DNA of 64,000 nucleotides, taken from Acidobacteriota bacterium (GTDB lineage Bacteria; Acidobacteriota; UBA6911; RPQK01; DATIPO01). Under the pieces are notes generated by a model. That model was given only the letters and a program-made list of their open reading frames with translations, ran no database searches and was not told where the DNA came from. Positions 43,711 to 52,833 of the stretch are shown one piece after another. Positions within the stretch are counted from its first letter, which is position 1; every line of letters starts with the position of its first letter. Made by a program: the position numbers and the translations under genes. The stretch lies in NCBI GenBank assembly GCA_035471785.1, contig DATIPQ010000062.1:1-64000 (forward strand). The letters are read 5' to 3'.

Positions 43711-44245
43711 GGCTTTCGCGGATCTGGATCACCGCCGCTATCTGCGCCGTCTCTTCGCCGTTTCCAGTCATGCCGTGCAGTTGCGCGAGAAGGACCTCGA
43801 CCAAGAGGCTCTGGCCCGGCTGCTGGAAGTGGCGGCTGAGGAAGCCCGGCGGCGAGGGCGTGTCTTGCTGGTCAATTCTCCGGGCCACCTTCAATTGCCC
43901 GCGGGAGCCGGAGTGCACTTGACCTCCGGCCAGACCGCCCGCAGATGGGAGAAGGGCGGGCGTCCCGCCATCGTGGGCAAGTCGGTGCACAGCCTTGAAG
44001 CGGCTCTGGAGGCCGAGGCGGAGGGCGTCGACTACCTGCTGCTCAGTCCCATTTTCGCTCCCCTTTCCAAGAGCGCCTCGGGTCCGCTGTTGGGACTGGA
44101 GGGGCTGCGCCGCACGGCCGGCCGGGTGAAGATCCCCGTGCTGGCGCTGGGCGGGGCCGGACCCTGGAAGGAAAAGGAGATTTTGCAGGCAGGAGGAGCC
44201 GGGTTCGCGGGCATTACCTGGGCTCATCGCGAAATGCTAGACTAG
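43646..44245 (+). CDS. Thiamine phosphate synthase-like (ThiE/TenI) protein
   Basis: 199 residues, TIM-barrel. ThiE/TenI features are: VQLREKDLDQEALARLLEVA near residue 45, GAGVHLTSGQ near 90, VGKSVHSLEAALEAEAEGVD near 110-129, LLLSPIFAPLSKSASGP near 132 and IPVLALGGAG near 165. ThiE joins the thiazole and pyrimidine parts of thiamine; TenI proteins are aromatizing isomerases. The choice between them is not settled here. The first ~25 residues are unlike the family and the start is set by GTG 43646 with GGGAGG 6 bases upstream. It stands between a membrane protein and a type III polyketide synthase (4-bp gap), an unusual setting for a thiamine gene. Confidence 0.8.
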   Translation: MSSFFPNAPPSQAIRYAISNRRAFADLDHRRYLRRLFAVSSHAVQLREKDLDQEALARLLEVAAEEARRRGRVLLVNSPGHLQLPAGAGVHLTSGQTARRWEKGGRPAIVGKSVHSLEAALEAEAEGVDYLLLSPIFAPLSKSASGPLLGLEGLRRTAGRVKIPVLALGGAGPWKEKEILQAGGAGFAGITWAHREMLD

Positions 44246-44249
44246 CGCA

Positions 44250-45308
44250 ATGCCCGTCATCCAAGCGATCGCCACAGCCGTGCCTCCGCACGTGCTCGCT
44301 CAGGAAGATATCCGCGATGCCGCTCTCCATCACTTCTCGCGCGGCCGCCGCGACATGAGGCGTCTCATCCCCATCTTCGACAACGTCAACGTCAAGACGC
44401 GCCATCTGTGCGTGCCGCTGCAGTGGTACGACAGCCGGCATTCCTTCACCGACACCAACGGAGAGTACATCCGCTGGGCCCGCAAGCTGGGGCGGCAAGC
44501 CGCTCAGGAGTGCCTGCAAAGAGCCGGACGGAGCCCGGGAGACGTCGATCACCTGATTTTCGTTTCCACCAGCGGACTCTCCACCCCCAGCATCGACGCC
44601 CACCTCATCAACGAGATGGGTTTCGATGCCCACGTGCGCCGCACCCCCGTCTTCGGACTGGGATGCGCGGGAGGAGCCGCCGGACTCTCCCGGCTTCTCG
44701 ACCTGTCGCGCGTGCCGGGTCAGGGCTGCGTTCTCCTGGTGAGCGTCGAATTGTGCTCTTTGACCTTTCAGTTCCACGACTTCAGCAAGGCCAACCTGGT
44801 GGCATCGTCCCTCTTCTCCGACGGTGCGGCCGCCGTGCTGGTGTGCTCGGGCTCCCAAGCCAACGGGGCCCGCTGTCCACGCATCGTGGCTTCCCACAGC
44901 ACCCTCTGGCCCGACACCATGGACGTGATGGGATGGGACTTCAGCGAGCACGGGTTGGGCGTCATCTTCTCGCGCCGGATTCCGACTTTGATCGGCGACC
45001 GCATCCGCGACAACATCGCTCAATTCCTCGAGCGTCAGGGATTGGGACTGAGCGACCTTTCCCACTTTCTGGTCCATCCCGGCGGCGCCAAGATCCTGCA
45101 AGTGCTGGCCGAGGTTCTGGAACTGAAGGAGGAACAACTGGCCCACAGCCGCTGGGTGCTGGAGAACTACGGCAACATGTCCAGCCCGACGCTGCTCTTC
45201 ATCCTGGAGCGCTTCCAGCGCCTCTCCAATCCCCGCAAGGGCGATTACGGACTGGCCGCCGCCTTCGGCCCCGGCTTCAGCTCAGAACTGATCTTGCTGC
45301 AGTGGTGA
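44250..45308 (+). CDS. Type III polyketide synthase (chalcone/stilbene synthase-like)
   Basis: 352 residues, the normal length. The catalytic Cys lies in FGLGCAGGAAGLSRLLD near residue 138. The His is in HFLVHPGGAKILQVLAEVLE near 273, and the Asn in LENYGNMSSPTLLFILERF near 306. The motif GLSTPSIDAHLINEMGF near 108 is typical of bacterial type III PKS (alkylresorcinol or alkylpyrone synthases, BcsA/PKS18 type). Expected products are long-chain alkyl pyrones or resorcinols made from fatty-acyl starters and malonyl-CoA. Neighbouring methyltransferase or oxidase genes often found with such genes are absent here. Confidence 0.92.
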   Translation: MPVIQAIATAVPPHVLAQEDIRDAALHHFSRGRRDMRRLIPIFDNVNVKTRHLCVPLQWYDSRHSFTDTNGEYIRWARKLGRQAAQECLQRAGRSPGDVDHLIFVSTSGLSTPSIDAHLINEMGFDAHVRRTPVFGLGCAGGAAGLSRLLDLSRVPGQGCVLLVSVELCSLTFQFHDFSKANLVASSLFSDGAAAVLVCSGSQANGARCPRIVASHSTLWPDTMDVMGWDFSEHGLGVIFSRRIPTLIGDRIRDNIAQFLERQGLGLSDLSHFLVHPGGAKILQVLAEVLELKEEQLAHSRWVLENYGNMSSPTLLFILERFQRLSNPRKGDYGLAAAFGPGFSSELILLQW

Positions 45309-45314
45309 ATCCTA

Positions 45315-45733
45315 GTGCTGCCGGTCATAAGTTCTGAGCCAGGACCACCCTCCGTTTCTTGTCCTGCAGTGGACAGATTCGCCAGCCCCTTCCTCCGCCA
45401 AAGGCCAGGGAGGGCGAGGCAAGGCTTCTGAGGGTCGGCAGCGACCGTGTTGAACGTCGCGCAAAAGCTCCCTGATGAAGGGGAGCCGCTAGCCCAGCGA
45501 CTGTGTTGAAAGTCAAGTCCGGGCTCGCTGAAGGCGAGCGATTCGCTAGCCCAGCGACTGTGTTGAAAGTCAAGTCCGGGCTCGCTGAAGGCGAGCGATT
45601 CGCCAGCCCAGGGTCAGCCGAGGCGAGCGCCAGCGAGACGGCGGCGCCACCCTGGGTTTCGGAAGGCAAGGTGCGAACGCTGAAGGCGTGGGATAACGCG
45701 ACAGGCTGGCTCAAAACTTCTGACGCACTGCAC
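45315..45733 (-). repeat. MITE-like dispersed element, copy 3 with tandem duplication
   Basis: About 419 bp. The ends are GTGCTGCCGGTCATAAGTTC at 45315 and GTGCAGTGCGTCAGAAGTTT read inward from 45733; they match in about 21 of 27 positions as imperfect terminal inverted repeats. TA follows the right end and TA precedes the left end, a possible 2-bp target duplication. Inside, a 57-bp unit is repeated in tandem at 45491-45547 and 45548-45604 with one mismatch, and a diverged third unit lies just before it. The unit holds the hairpin CTCGCTGAAGGCGAG. It is the longest of the three copies and opposite in orientation to copy 2. Confidence 0.85.
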
Positions 45734-45802
45734 TAGTCCCGTCCCATTTCCGCTTGTACCTTGGTCGTCGGATCTTGGAAGTTCGCCGCAGGCGCAAAGG
45801 CG

Positions 45803-46978
45803 CTACTCGCTGCCCTCGAGGAAATGACGGGAGCCCTGGATGGCCACTTCGGTGATCTTCTCGGCTTCCAGCAGTTCCCGGTAAAGAGGCTCGTCGCGCG
45901 TCTCGACCGCCACCTTCTTGAACTCCTGAATCTGCTTGAGGTAGTCGGGCGCCTTCTTATCCAGCTTCTTCATCACGGCGCGGATCGCATCTTCGGAAGC
46001 GGCCTGCCGCTTGTAGGCATCATCCACGTTGATGGTGATGCCGTCCATGGCCCGTTCGTAAGCTTGCACGAGTTGGGGAGGAGTGAAGAAGAGCAGGGGA
46101 TTCTCGGCTTTCTCGCCGCCTTCCGCTTCGGCCTTGCGGCGCTTCTCTTCCTGCTTACGGTTCTTCTCGATGCGCTTGGCGTCCTCTTTGTCGGACGCCT
46201 CGGGGACATACTCCTCGTCCTTGAGGCGACGGGTGAGTTCCACGATTCGGCTTTCGGCGATGTCGAGGAAAACGTCCACCCTGAACCCCAGGCCCTGATT
46301 GAGGCGGATGAGGTCAAATTCCTCTTCCGTGAACTGATCGCCCCTCACTCCCTGACGTCGGCGCTGGATCGCGCCCTTGAGGGAGGCTCCTGCGGGCGAG
46401 CCGCTCAAGGACATCAGCATCGCTGAGAGTCCGCTTCCCGGCGGAGGCGGCTCAGAGCTGTTGGATCCCTCCTCCGCCTCGGGCTGGAAGGCACGTCCGA
46501 AAATGCCCGCCAAGAGCTGCTCGCGCAGGCGCTCCAGGTCGCGCCTGGCTTCTTGCAGATCCTCTTCCATTTCGTAGGGGAATTGGAACCTCAGGTCCTC
46601 GAGGAAAGAAATCAGCTTGCGCAGCGTGATTTCCAGCTTCTTGGTCTTCTTGGCCCGCCGGTCCTTGGGGAATTGGTCCAGGGTAGGCTCGTGGTAGGCG
46701 TACTGGCTGAGGTATCTCATAGAGGCCAGGGTATCGGACATGCCCTGGTGCTGGCGGTCGCGGGCCTGCTGTTCGAGGATTTCCTCCCAGCGCTCGAAGG
46801 CCTTGCGGAAGACCTTCATGCGCTCCTTGTAACGGGCGTCCTTCTGGTAGTCTCTCCATTCCTTGGAAGAGAGAAGGTTCTGCAGCGGCGGCGCCTCGGG
46901 TTGCTCCTGAAACGCCGCCACGGGGCCGTGCAGCCAAACCGTCAGCAGAAGACAAGCGACCGGAATTCTCATGCCCAT
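45803..46978 (-). CDS. Uncharacterised secreted, highly charged coiled-coil protein
   Basis: 391 residues from the ATG at 46978; ATG 46972 is also possible. A signal peptide (about 1-23, IPVACLLLTVWLHGPVAAF) precedes a highly charged helical protein (KEWRDYQKDARYKERMKVFR near 42, EMEEDLQEARRDLERLREQL near 140) with a Pro/Ser linker near 172 and a strongly basic/acidic segment near 265 (EDAKRIEKNRKQEEKRRKAE). No family is recognised. The preceding 456 bp to the window side hold repeat copy 3 and nothing else. Confidence 0.68.
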   Translation of the reverse strand: MGMRIPVACLLLTVWLHGPVAAFQEQPEAPPLQNLLSSKEWRDYQKDARYKERMKVFRKAFERWEEILEQQARDRQHQGMSDTLASMRYLSQYAYHEPTLDQFPKDRRAKKTKKLEITLRKLISFLEDLRFQFPYEMEEDLQEARRDLERLREQLLAGIFGRAFQPEAEEGSNSSEPPPPGSGLSAMLMSLSGSPAGASLKGAIQRRRQGVRGDQFTEEEFDLIRLNQGLGFRVDVFLDIAESRIVELTRRLKDEEYVPEASDKEDAKRIEKNRKQEEKRRKAEAEGGEKAENPLLFFTPPQLVQAYERAMDGITINVDDAYKRQAASEDAIRAVMKKLDKKAPDYLKQIQEFKKVAVETRDEPLYRELLEAEKITEVAIQGSRHFLEGSE

Positions 46979-47104
46979 TTTTCTCCAGCAGGTTTCCTGA
47001 AAATCATAGCAAAACGCTCGATTCGCTGAGGAATTGCGGCCCGCGCTTTCTCCTGGGGAAATGCTATTCTGATAACCTTCGTCGGCTAGCGGAGGTTCAA
47101 AAAC

Positions 47105-48322
47105 ATGGCTAAGGTTCTCTATTTCGACCCTTTCAACGGCATCAGCGGCGACATGATCCTGGGGGCTCTTCTCGACTTGGGCCTGCCTATGGAACATCTG
47201 CGCAGTCAGCTCTCCAAGCTGGAGATGGAGGAGGAATACGACCTGTCCTCCACCCGCATCGGACGCCAAGGCCTGTTCGGGCAGGATTTCAGAGTGGAAG
47301 CCGCCCAGCCCGGCCACCACCATCGTCACTACACCCACATCCGGCGCATGATCGAGCAGTCCCGACTCGACGACTGGGTCAAAGAGACCGCGCTGGGCAT
47401 CTTCAAGCGCTTGGGCGAGGCCGAGGCCAAGGTGCACGGAAGCACCCTAGAAAAAGTCCATTTCCACGAGGTTGGAGCCGTCGATTCCATCATCGACATC
47501 GTGGGCTGCTGCATCGGTTTCCGTTACTTCCAGGTGGAGCGCTTCTATACCGCCGCCGTCAACCTGGGACATGGGACGGTGCGCTTCTCTCATGGCAATT
47601 GGCCCGTGCCCGCGCCCGCCACCGCTGAGCTGATGCAGGGACTGGCCGCCTATCCAGGCGAAGTCGAAGCCGAGATGACCACTCCCACGGGTGCCGCCGT
47701 GTTGGCCCACCTGGTGGAACGCGGGCCCATGCCCACCGTACGCCTGGGACGCTCCGGCTACGGAGCGGGCGACCGCCAGTTCGAGCAGGTGCCCAACATG
47801 CTGCGCATCATGCTGGCCGATACCTTGACCGAGGAAGGTGCCCAAGCGCCGGCCCCCTCCTGCGGCGAGGACCAGGTCATGCTGCTGGAGGCCAATGTCG
47901 ACGACATGGACGGCCAGCTCTGCGGGCACTTCATGGGAGTGGCCTTGGAGCAAGGCGCCCTGGACGTCTTCTACACCCCGGTGCAGATGAAAAAGAACCG
48001 TCCCGGAGTGCTGCTCTCGCTGCTCTGCCGGCCTCAGGACGGCGCACGGCTGACCGATCTGCTTCTGCGTGAAACCTCGACGCTGGGGGTCCGCCGCCGC
48101 CTGATGGACCGCACTGTGCTGGAGCGCGAAATCCGCGCCGTGGAAACGCCGTGGGGCCGCGTGCGCGTCAAGATCGCCCGGCGCGGGGAGGAGATCCTCA
48201 ACATCGCCCCCGAGTTTGAAGACCTGCGGCGCCTGGCCCGCCAGCAAGACCTGCCCCTCAAGGTGCTGAGCCGGCGTCTCAGCCGCCTGCTGGATCAAAT
48301 GGAATCTGAGGCCGGCGAGTGA
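47105..48322 (+). CDS. larC: Nickel pincer cofactor biosynthesis protein LarC
   Basis: 405 residues, full-length LarC (DUF111). The family start is KVLYFDPFNGISGDMILGAL at 3-22. EKVHFHEVGAVDSIIDIVGC near 119, PTGAAVLAHLVERGPMP near 197 and VMLLEANVDDMDGQLCGHFM near 258 are further hallmarks. LarC inserts nickel into the pyridinium pincer nucleotide used by lactate racemase and related enzymes. In some bacteria the gene is read through a programmed frameshift; here it is one open frame. larA, larB and larE are not in the window. It is 10 bp before tatD. Confidence 0.94.
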   Translation: MAKVLYFDPFNGISGDMILGALLDLGLPMEHLRSQLSKLEMEEEYDLSSTRIGRQGLFGQDFRVEAAQPGHHHRHYTHIRRMIEQSRLDDWVKETALGIFKRLGEAEAKVHGSTLEKVHFHEVGAVDSIIDIVGCCIGFRYFQVERFYTAAVNLGHGTVRFSHGNWPVPAPATAELMQGLAAYPGEVEAEMTTPTGAAVLAHLVERGPMPTVRLGRSGYGAGDRQFEQVPNMLRIMLADTLTEEGAQAPAPSCGEDQVMLLEANVDDMDGQLCGHFMGVALEQGALDVFYTPVQMKKNRPGVLLSLLCRPQDGARLTDLLLRETSTLGVRRRLMDRTVLEREIRAVETPWGRVRVKIARRGEEILNIAPEFEDLRRLARQQDLPLKVLSRRLSRLLDQMESEAGE

Positions 48323-48332
48323 GGAGCAAGCC

Positions 48333-49118
48333 ATGTGGATCGACTCGCACTGCCATCTCGACTTCCCCGACCTCAAGGACCACCTGCCCGAGGTGCTCGA
48401 CAACGCCCGACGCGCCCAGGTCGACCGCATCCTCACAGTGGGTTGCGTAGCCCATTCGCCCGGCGTCTGCGAGTCCGTCACAGGACTGGCCGAGAGCTAT
48501 CCCGAGATGGTGGTGGCCTCCTTGGGGGTGCACCCTCATGATGCCTCCAAGTGGGATCCGTCGGTGGGCCAACAGATCCTCCCCTTCATGGACCATCCCA
48601 GGGTGGTCGCCTGGGGCGAAATCGGCCTCGACTACTACTACGACAATGCTCCCCGGCAGGTCCAGCAGGAGGCCTTTCGCGCCCAGATTCGGCTGGCGCG
48701 AAGCGTCTCCAAGCCCATCATCATCCACAGCCGGGACGCCGAGGAGGACACCTGCCGCATCCTGCGGGAGGAGTACGGCGGGGACGACCAAGGGCCCCGC
48801 GGCGTGCTGCACTGTTTCAGCAGCCGTTGGGAACTGGCCGAGTGCGGGCTGGAACTGGGGTTCTATCTGGGGTTCGGCGGAATGCTGACCTTCAACAAAG
48901 CCGCCAACGTGCGCGATGTGGCCCGAAGGGCTCCGCTCGATCGCTTGCTGGTCGAAACCGATGCGCCCTATCTGGCTCCCGTCCCTCATCGCGGCAAGAC
49001 CAATCAGCCCGCCTATGTGGCCCTCGCGGGCGAGAAACTGGCCGAGGTGCGCGGCCTCTCCTCTGGGCAAACAGCCTCCGCCACCAGCGGCAATTTCCGG
49101 ACGCTCTTTCAGGTATGA
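48333..49118 (+). CDS. tatD: TatD family metal-dependent hydrolase
   Basis: 261 residues. Metal ligands: HCHLDF at the start (MWIDSHCHLDFPDLKDHLPE), GEIGLDYYYDNAPRQVQQEA near 90, IIHSRDAEEDTCRI near 125, LHCFSSRWELAECGL near 152 and LLVETDAPYLAPVPHRGKTN near 200. TatD proteins are Mg2+/Zn2+ DNases of the amidohydrolase fold acting in DNA repair or RNA/DNA turnover. They are separate from Tat secretion despite the name. It follows larC closely, so it may be co-transcribed. Confidence 0.93.
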   Translation: MWIDSHCHLDFPDLKDHLPEVLDNARRAQVDRILTVGCVAHSPGVCESVTGLAESYPEMVVASLGVHPHDASKWDPSVGQQILPFMDHPRVVAWGEIGLDYYYDNAPRQVQQEAFRAQIRLARSVSKPIIIHSRDAEEDTCRILREEYGGDDQGPRGVLHCFSSRWELAECGLELGFYLGFGGMLTFNKAANVRDVARRAPLDRLLVETDAPYLAPVPHRGKTNQPAYVALAGEKLAEVRGLSSGQTASATSGNFRTLFQV

Positions 49119-49166
49119 GCTGGCATTCAAGCTCGCCTACCGTCGTGGTATAGTACGCGGGCGATC

Positions 49167-50168
49167 ATGAAAGCAGCAGCGGCCCCTTCTGAATTCTCCA
49201 TCGATGACATTTTCAAGCTCGTCCAACCGGAATTGGCCGACGTTGAAGTGGGGCTGCGCGACCGGGTCCGTTCGGCGGTTCCGGTGGTGGAGGAGATCAA
49301 CCGCTACATCCACGACAGCGGAGGCAAGCGCATGCGGCCCACGCTGTCGCTGCTGACCTCCAAGATGTGCGGCTACAACGGTCCCGCGGTCATTCACATA
49401 GGCGTGATTCTGGAACTGATTCACGTCGCCACCCTGGTCCACGACGACATCATCGACAATTCCAAGATGCGCCGCGGACGGCCCGCCGTGCACACCCAAT
49501 GGGGCAACACCTGCACGGTCCTTATGGGCGATTGGCTCTACATGACCTGCTTCTACCTGGCCCTCGACCTGCAGGAGATGCGCTACCTGGAGATCCTCAT
49601 CAACATCACCCGCAAGCTGGTGGAAGGCGAGTTGATGCAACTGGACCACAACGGCAACCTCGACATCACCCGCGACGAACAGTTGGCCATCTGCATGCGC
49701 AAGACGGCCTATCTTTTCGCGGGGTGCTGCAAGCTCTCGGCCATCGTGGCCGACAAGGGCCCGGAAGCCGAACTCAACCTGTGGAATTTCGGCCAGTACC
49801 TGGGCATGGCTTTTCAGTTGATCGACGACCTGCTCGACTACACCTCGACCCAGGCCCAAATGGGCAAGCCCAACCTGAAGGACCTGGAGGAGGGCAAGGT
49901 CACTTTGCCCGTCATCTACCTGCTGCAAAGGGCCAGGCGCGAGGACGCCGAGGAAGTGCGCCAGGTGGTGCGCAACGCCGACTACACCAACGCCAACAAG
50001 CGCCGCATCATCGAGTTGGCCGAGGAATACAACACCCTCAGGGACGTCCGCCGCGAAGCCACCGAGTACGCCGACAAGGCCCGCAAGTGCCTCATGACCT
50101 TCCCCGACAGCCCCTACCGCCAAGCCCTCCTGAACCTCACCCAATTCGTCCTCGACCGCAAGAAATAG
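49167..50168 (+). CDS. Polyprenyl diphosphate synthase (trans)
   Basis: 333 residues. First Asp-rich motif: LVHDDIIDNSKMRRGRPAVH near 92; second: AFQLIDDLLDYTSTQAQMGK near 215. GGKRMRPTLSLLTSKMCGYN near 53 and KVTLPVIYLLQ near 247 complete the family. It elongates allylic diphosphates with IPP to a quinone side chain or other polyprenol; chain length cannot be set from sequence (a small residue upstream of DDIID suggests a long chain, which is inference). It is convergent with the PBP gene across a 66-bp spacer that holds a CCTGGGCTTTTGCCCGG hairpin. Confidence 0.92.
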   Translation: MKAAAAPSEFSIDDIFKLVQPELADVEVGLRDRVRSAVPVVEEINRYIHDSGGKRMRPTLSLLTSKMCGYNGPAVIHIGVILELIHVATLVHDDIIDNSKMRRGRPAVHTQWGNTCTVLMGDWLYMTCFYLALDLQEMRYLEILINITRKLVEGELMQLDHNGNLDITRDEQLAICMRKTAYLFAGCCKLSAIVADKGPEAELNLWNFGQYLGMAFQLIDDLLDYTSTQAQMGKPNLKDLEEGKVTLPVIYLLQRARREDAEEVRQVVRNADYTNANKRRIIELAEEYNTLRDVRREATEYADKARKCLMTFPDSPYRQALLNLTQFVLDRKK

Positions 50169-50234
50169 GAGCCTGGGCTTTTGCCCGGCGATAGGGTCAA
50201 GTGCGATTGGCGATATGCGAAGTTCGAAGTTTGC

Positions 50235-52706
50235 CTATCGCCCGCTGCTGTTTCTCTTGTCAGGCGGCGGAGGCGGGGGGATTTCTTCTACTTCTATGCC
50301 GGAGGGGAGGACGCGGCGCTTTTTGCGGGGAGTGGGCGTGATGGGTTCCCCTTCCTGGTCTTGCGGGATGGGGCTGGCGGCGTATTCGATGTCGCGGGGG
50401 TCGACGTCGTAGGCGATGTGGAAGTTCTCGGCCGGCAGCTTGTCGTCGATGCGCTGATAGAAATCGATGCAGATAGGCAGGGCCAGGGTGGAGCCGTAGA
50501 CCTTCTTGCCCAGAGTCTTCTTCTCGTCGTGGCCCACCCACACGCCGGCCGTCACCTGGGGCGTGATGCCCACGAACCAACTGTCGGTGTAGTCGTCGGT
50601 AGTGCCCGTCTTGCCCGCGATGGGACGCCCCAGTACCAGGGCGCGCCGGGCCGTTCCGCGAGGCTGCGTGACCACGCCGCGCAGCATGAAAAGCATCTTG
50701 TCGGCCACATCCTCGCTGACCACGTCCTCGACCTGAATGCGGTGCTCCTCCTTGAGGGTGCCTTCGTAGTCTTCCACGCCCTCGATGAGGAAGGGAGTGG
50801 CCCTGAAACCCTGGTTGGGAAAGACCGAGAGGGCCGAAGTGATCTCCTGCAGCGTCACTTCGCCGGCTCCGATGGCGACCGGAAGGAAAGGCGGCATGTT
50901 GCGCCGGATGCCGAAGCGCTTGGCCACCGCCACCACCTTCTCCATGCCCAGCTTCTGAGCCAGCCGCAGGGTGGGGATGTTGCGCGATTCACCGAAGGCC
51001 TGATAGAGGGTGAGGACGCCTTTGTAGAGTCCGTCCGAGTTGCCGGGCTCGTAAGGCCGCCCCAGGCCGTCCAGAAACTTGACCGGCTCGTCCAGTTCGG
51101 TCTCCAAGGGAGTGCGTCCGTTTTCGAATGCCGTCACGTAGGTGAAGGGCTTGAAGACCGAGCCCGGTTGGCGCAGGGCCTGAGTGGCCCGGTTGAACTC
51201 GCTGTATTGATAGTCGTATCCGCCCACCATGGCGCGGATGGCGCCGGTCCTGTTGTCGAGCACGATCATGGCGCCCTGGACTTCGGGTATGCGGTCCAGA
51301 GAGGCCTTGATGGTGCGGGCGGCACGGTCGATCTCCTTGAGCCTGAAGAGAGCGACATCGCCCTTCTTGAGCGCCTCGTCCACCTTTTTCCTGTCCGTCC
51401 AGGCGATGTCTTCGGGAGTGATTTCGGCCAGGTAGCTGCCGATCCTGACTTTGGCCCTGTCGGCTCCGGCTTCCAGCACCAGGCCATGGACCAGCATGTC
51501 GCGGTAGAAGATGAGGCGCCATTCGGGATGGCGGTATTCTTCCAGGTTGCCGCCCTGGTCGAGAATGTTGAGCGGTGCGCCTTCCCAGTCACGGCGTTCT
51601 TTGTCGAAGGCCTCCAGGCCGGCCCGCACGGCTTCTTGAGCGGCCTGCTGCATGTCGTAGTCGATGGTGGTGTGGATGCGCAGGCCCTCGTTCCAGATGT
51701 TTTCGGTGTTGTATCCCATTTCGGAAAGGCGCTGTCGCACCGCCTCCACCGCGTAGGGAGCGATCCCGGGGTCTTGCTTGCGAACGTCCAGGGTGATGGG
51801 CTCCTGCCGGGCCTCCTCCATCTGCTGGACATCGATCATGCCTTCGGCCCGCATCCGCCCCAGCACGATGTTGCGGCGCGCCGCGGCCCTTTCCATGGAA
51901 TTGATGGGCGAGTAGCGGGGAGGACTTTGGATCAGACCTGCCAGCAAGGCCGATTCGGCCAGCGTCAACTCGTCCAGCCCCTTGCTGAAGTAAAAATCGG
52001 CCGCCGTCGCGATGCCGTAGATGCCGTGGCCCATGTAGATCTGATTGAAGTAAAAGGTGAGGATCTGTTCCTTGGAATAGTTCTTCTCGATCTCCACTGC
52101 GTAGAGCGCGTCCTTGATCTTGCGCTCGTAGGTGCGCTCGTAGCTGGTCAAACGCAGCTTTGAAAGCTGCATGGTGAGAGTCGAGGCTCCCTTTCGTTCC
52201 CAGTTGATGATGTTGTTGACGACGGTGGCCAGCACGCGCTGAAAGTCGATTCCGGCGTGCTCGAAGAAATCGGCGTCCTCGATGGCAAGAACGGCATCCT
52301 TCATTTGCTCGGGGATGTCCTGGTAGCGGATGAGGATGCGCTTTTCCAGCGCCAGTTGGCCGATCACGCGCCCGTCGGCGCTGTAGATCTCGGTGACGGT
52401 TCCGGGGCGGATGTCGCCCAGTTCGTCGACGCGCGGCAGGTCGAGGGCGTAGCCGAAGACCATCCCCGCCAGTCCTCCCAGCAGCATGGCCGCCACCACG
52501 GCCAGGGCATAGAAGGCCCAAAAGACTTTTCCGCCCTGGTCCAGGCGCAGCAGAACCCTGGGCGACCATCCGTTCTCGCCCGCTGGCGCCGACTGGCCCT
52601 GGCGGCCCCCGGCCTCCGCTCCCTCCAGCGAGCGCAAACGCTGCAGCAGGGCCTTGGGCGACCATGGGTTTTCGGCTTTGTCCCTGGGTGAATCGTGCTT
52701 GCTCAT
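50235..52706 (-). CDS. Class A penicillin-binding protein (PBP1A-type)
   Basis: 823 residues. A cytoplasmic N terminus of about 70 residues precedes one transmembrane helix (FWAFYALAVVAAMLLGGLAG). The glycosyltransferase domain has AIEDADFFEHAGIDFQRVLA near 140 and GASTLTMQLSKLRLTSYERT near 170. The transpeptidase domain has the SxxK motif RQPGSVFKPFTYVTAFENGR near 510, SRN-type motif GESRNIPTLRLAQK near 565 and the KTGT motif IAGKTGTTDDYTDSWFVG near 700. Both peptidoglycan activities are thus intact. The C-terminal tail is Pro/Arg-rich. Confidence 0.94.
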   Translation of the reverse strand: MSKHDSPRDKAENPWSPKALLQRLRSLEGAEAGGRQGQSAPAGENGWSPRVLLRLDQGGKVFWAFYALAVVAAMLLGGLAGMVFGYALDLPRVDELGDIRPGTVTEIYSADGRVIGQLALEKRILIRYQDIPEQMKDAVLAIEDADFFEHAGIDFQRVLATVVNNIINWERKGASTLTMQLSKLRLTSYERTYERKIKDALYAVEIEKNYSKEQILTFYFNQIYMGHGIYGIATAADFYFSKGLDELTLAESALLAGLIQSPPRYSPINSMERAAARRNIVLGRMRAEGMIDVQQMEEARQEPITLDVRKQDPGIAPYAVEAVRQRLSEMGYNTENIWNEGLRIHTTIDYDMQQAAQEAVRAGLEAFDKERRDWEGAPLNILDQGGNLEEYRHPEWRLIFYRDMLVHGLVLEAGADRAKVRIGSYLAEITPEDIAWTDRKKVDEALKKGDVALFRLKEIDRAARTIKASLDRIPEVQGAMIVLDNRTGAIRAMVGGYDYQYSEFNRATQALRQPGSVFKPFTYVTAFENGRTPLETELDEPVKFLDGLGRPYEPGNSDGLYKGVLTLYQAFGESRNIPTLRLAQKLGMEKVVAVAKRFGIRRNMPPFLPVAIGAGEVTLQEITSALSVFPNQGFRATPFLIEGVEDYEGTLKEEHRIQVEDVVSEDVADKMLFMLRGVVTQPRGTARRALVLGRPIAGKTGTTDDYTDSWFVGITPQVTAGVWVGHDEKKTLGKKVYGSTLALPICIDFYQRIDDKLPAENFHIAYDVDPRDIEYAASPIPQDQEGEPITPTPRKKRRVLPSGIEVEEIPPPPPPDKRNSSGR

Positions 52707-52833
52707 ATCCCCGTCGTATTGGCGGCTTTCCGCTTCATTGTACTGTAGAGGCCCGTCGCCCGAGAAAGTTCCGCCCCGTCACTTTGCGATTTTCATCACC
52801 AAATCAGCGCCGGCCTTCGGCTAAGATGGAAGA

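Noticed and set aside
50187-50242. Inverted repeat GGCGATAGG/CCTATCGCC between polyprenyl synthetase and PBP genes as a bidirectional terminator
   Set aside because: Nine-base arms are separated by about 38 bases without T-runs. It may be chance or a weak structure.
50181-52163. 660-codon plus-strand frame opposite the PBP gene
   Set aside because: The minus-strand PBP carries both catalytic domains with all motifs; the plus frame is an antisense shadow.
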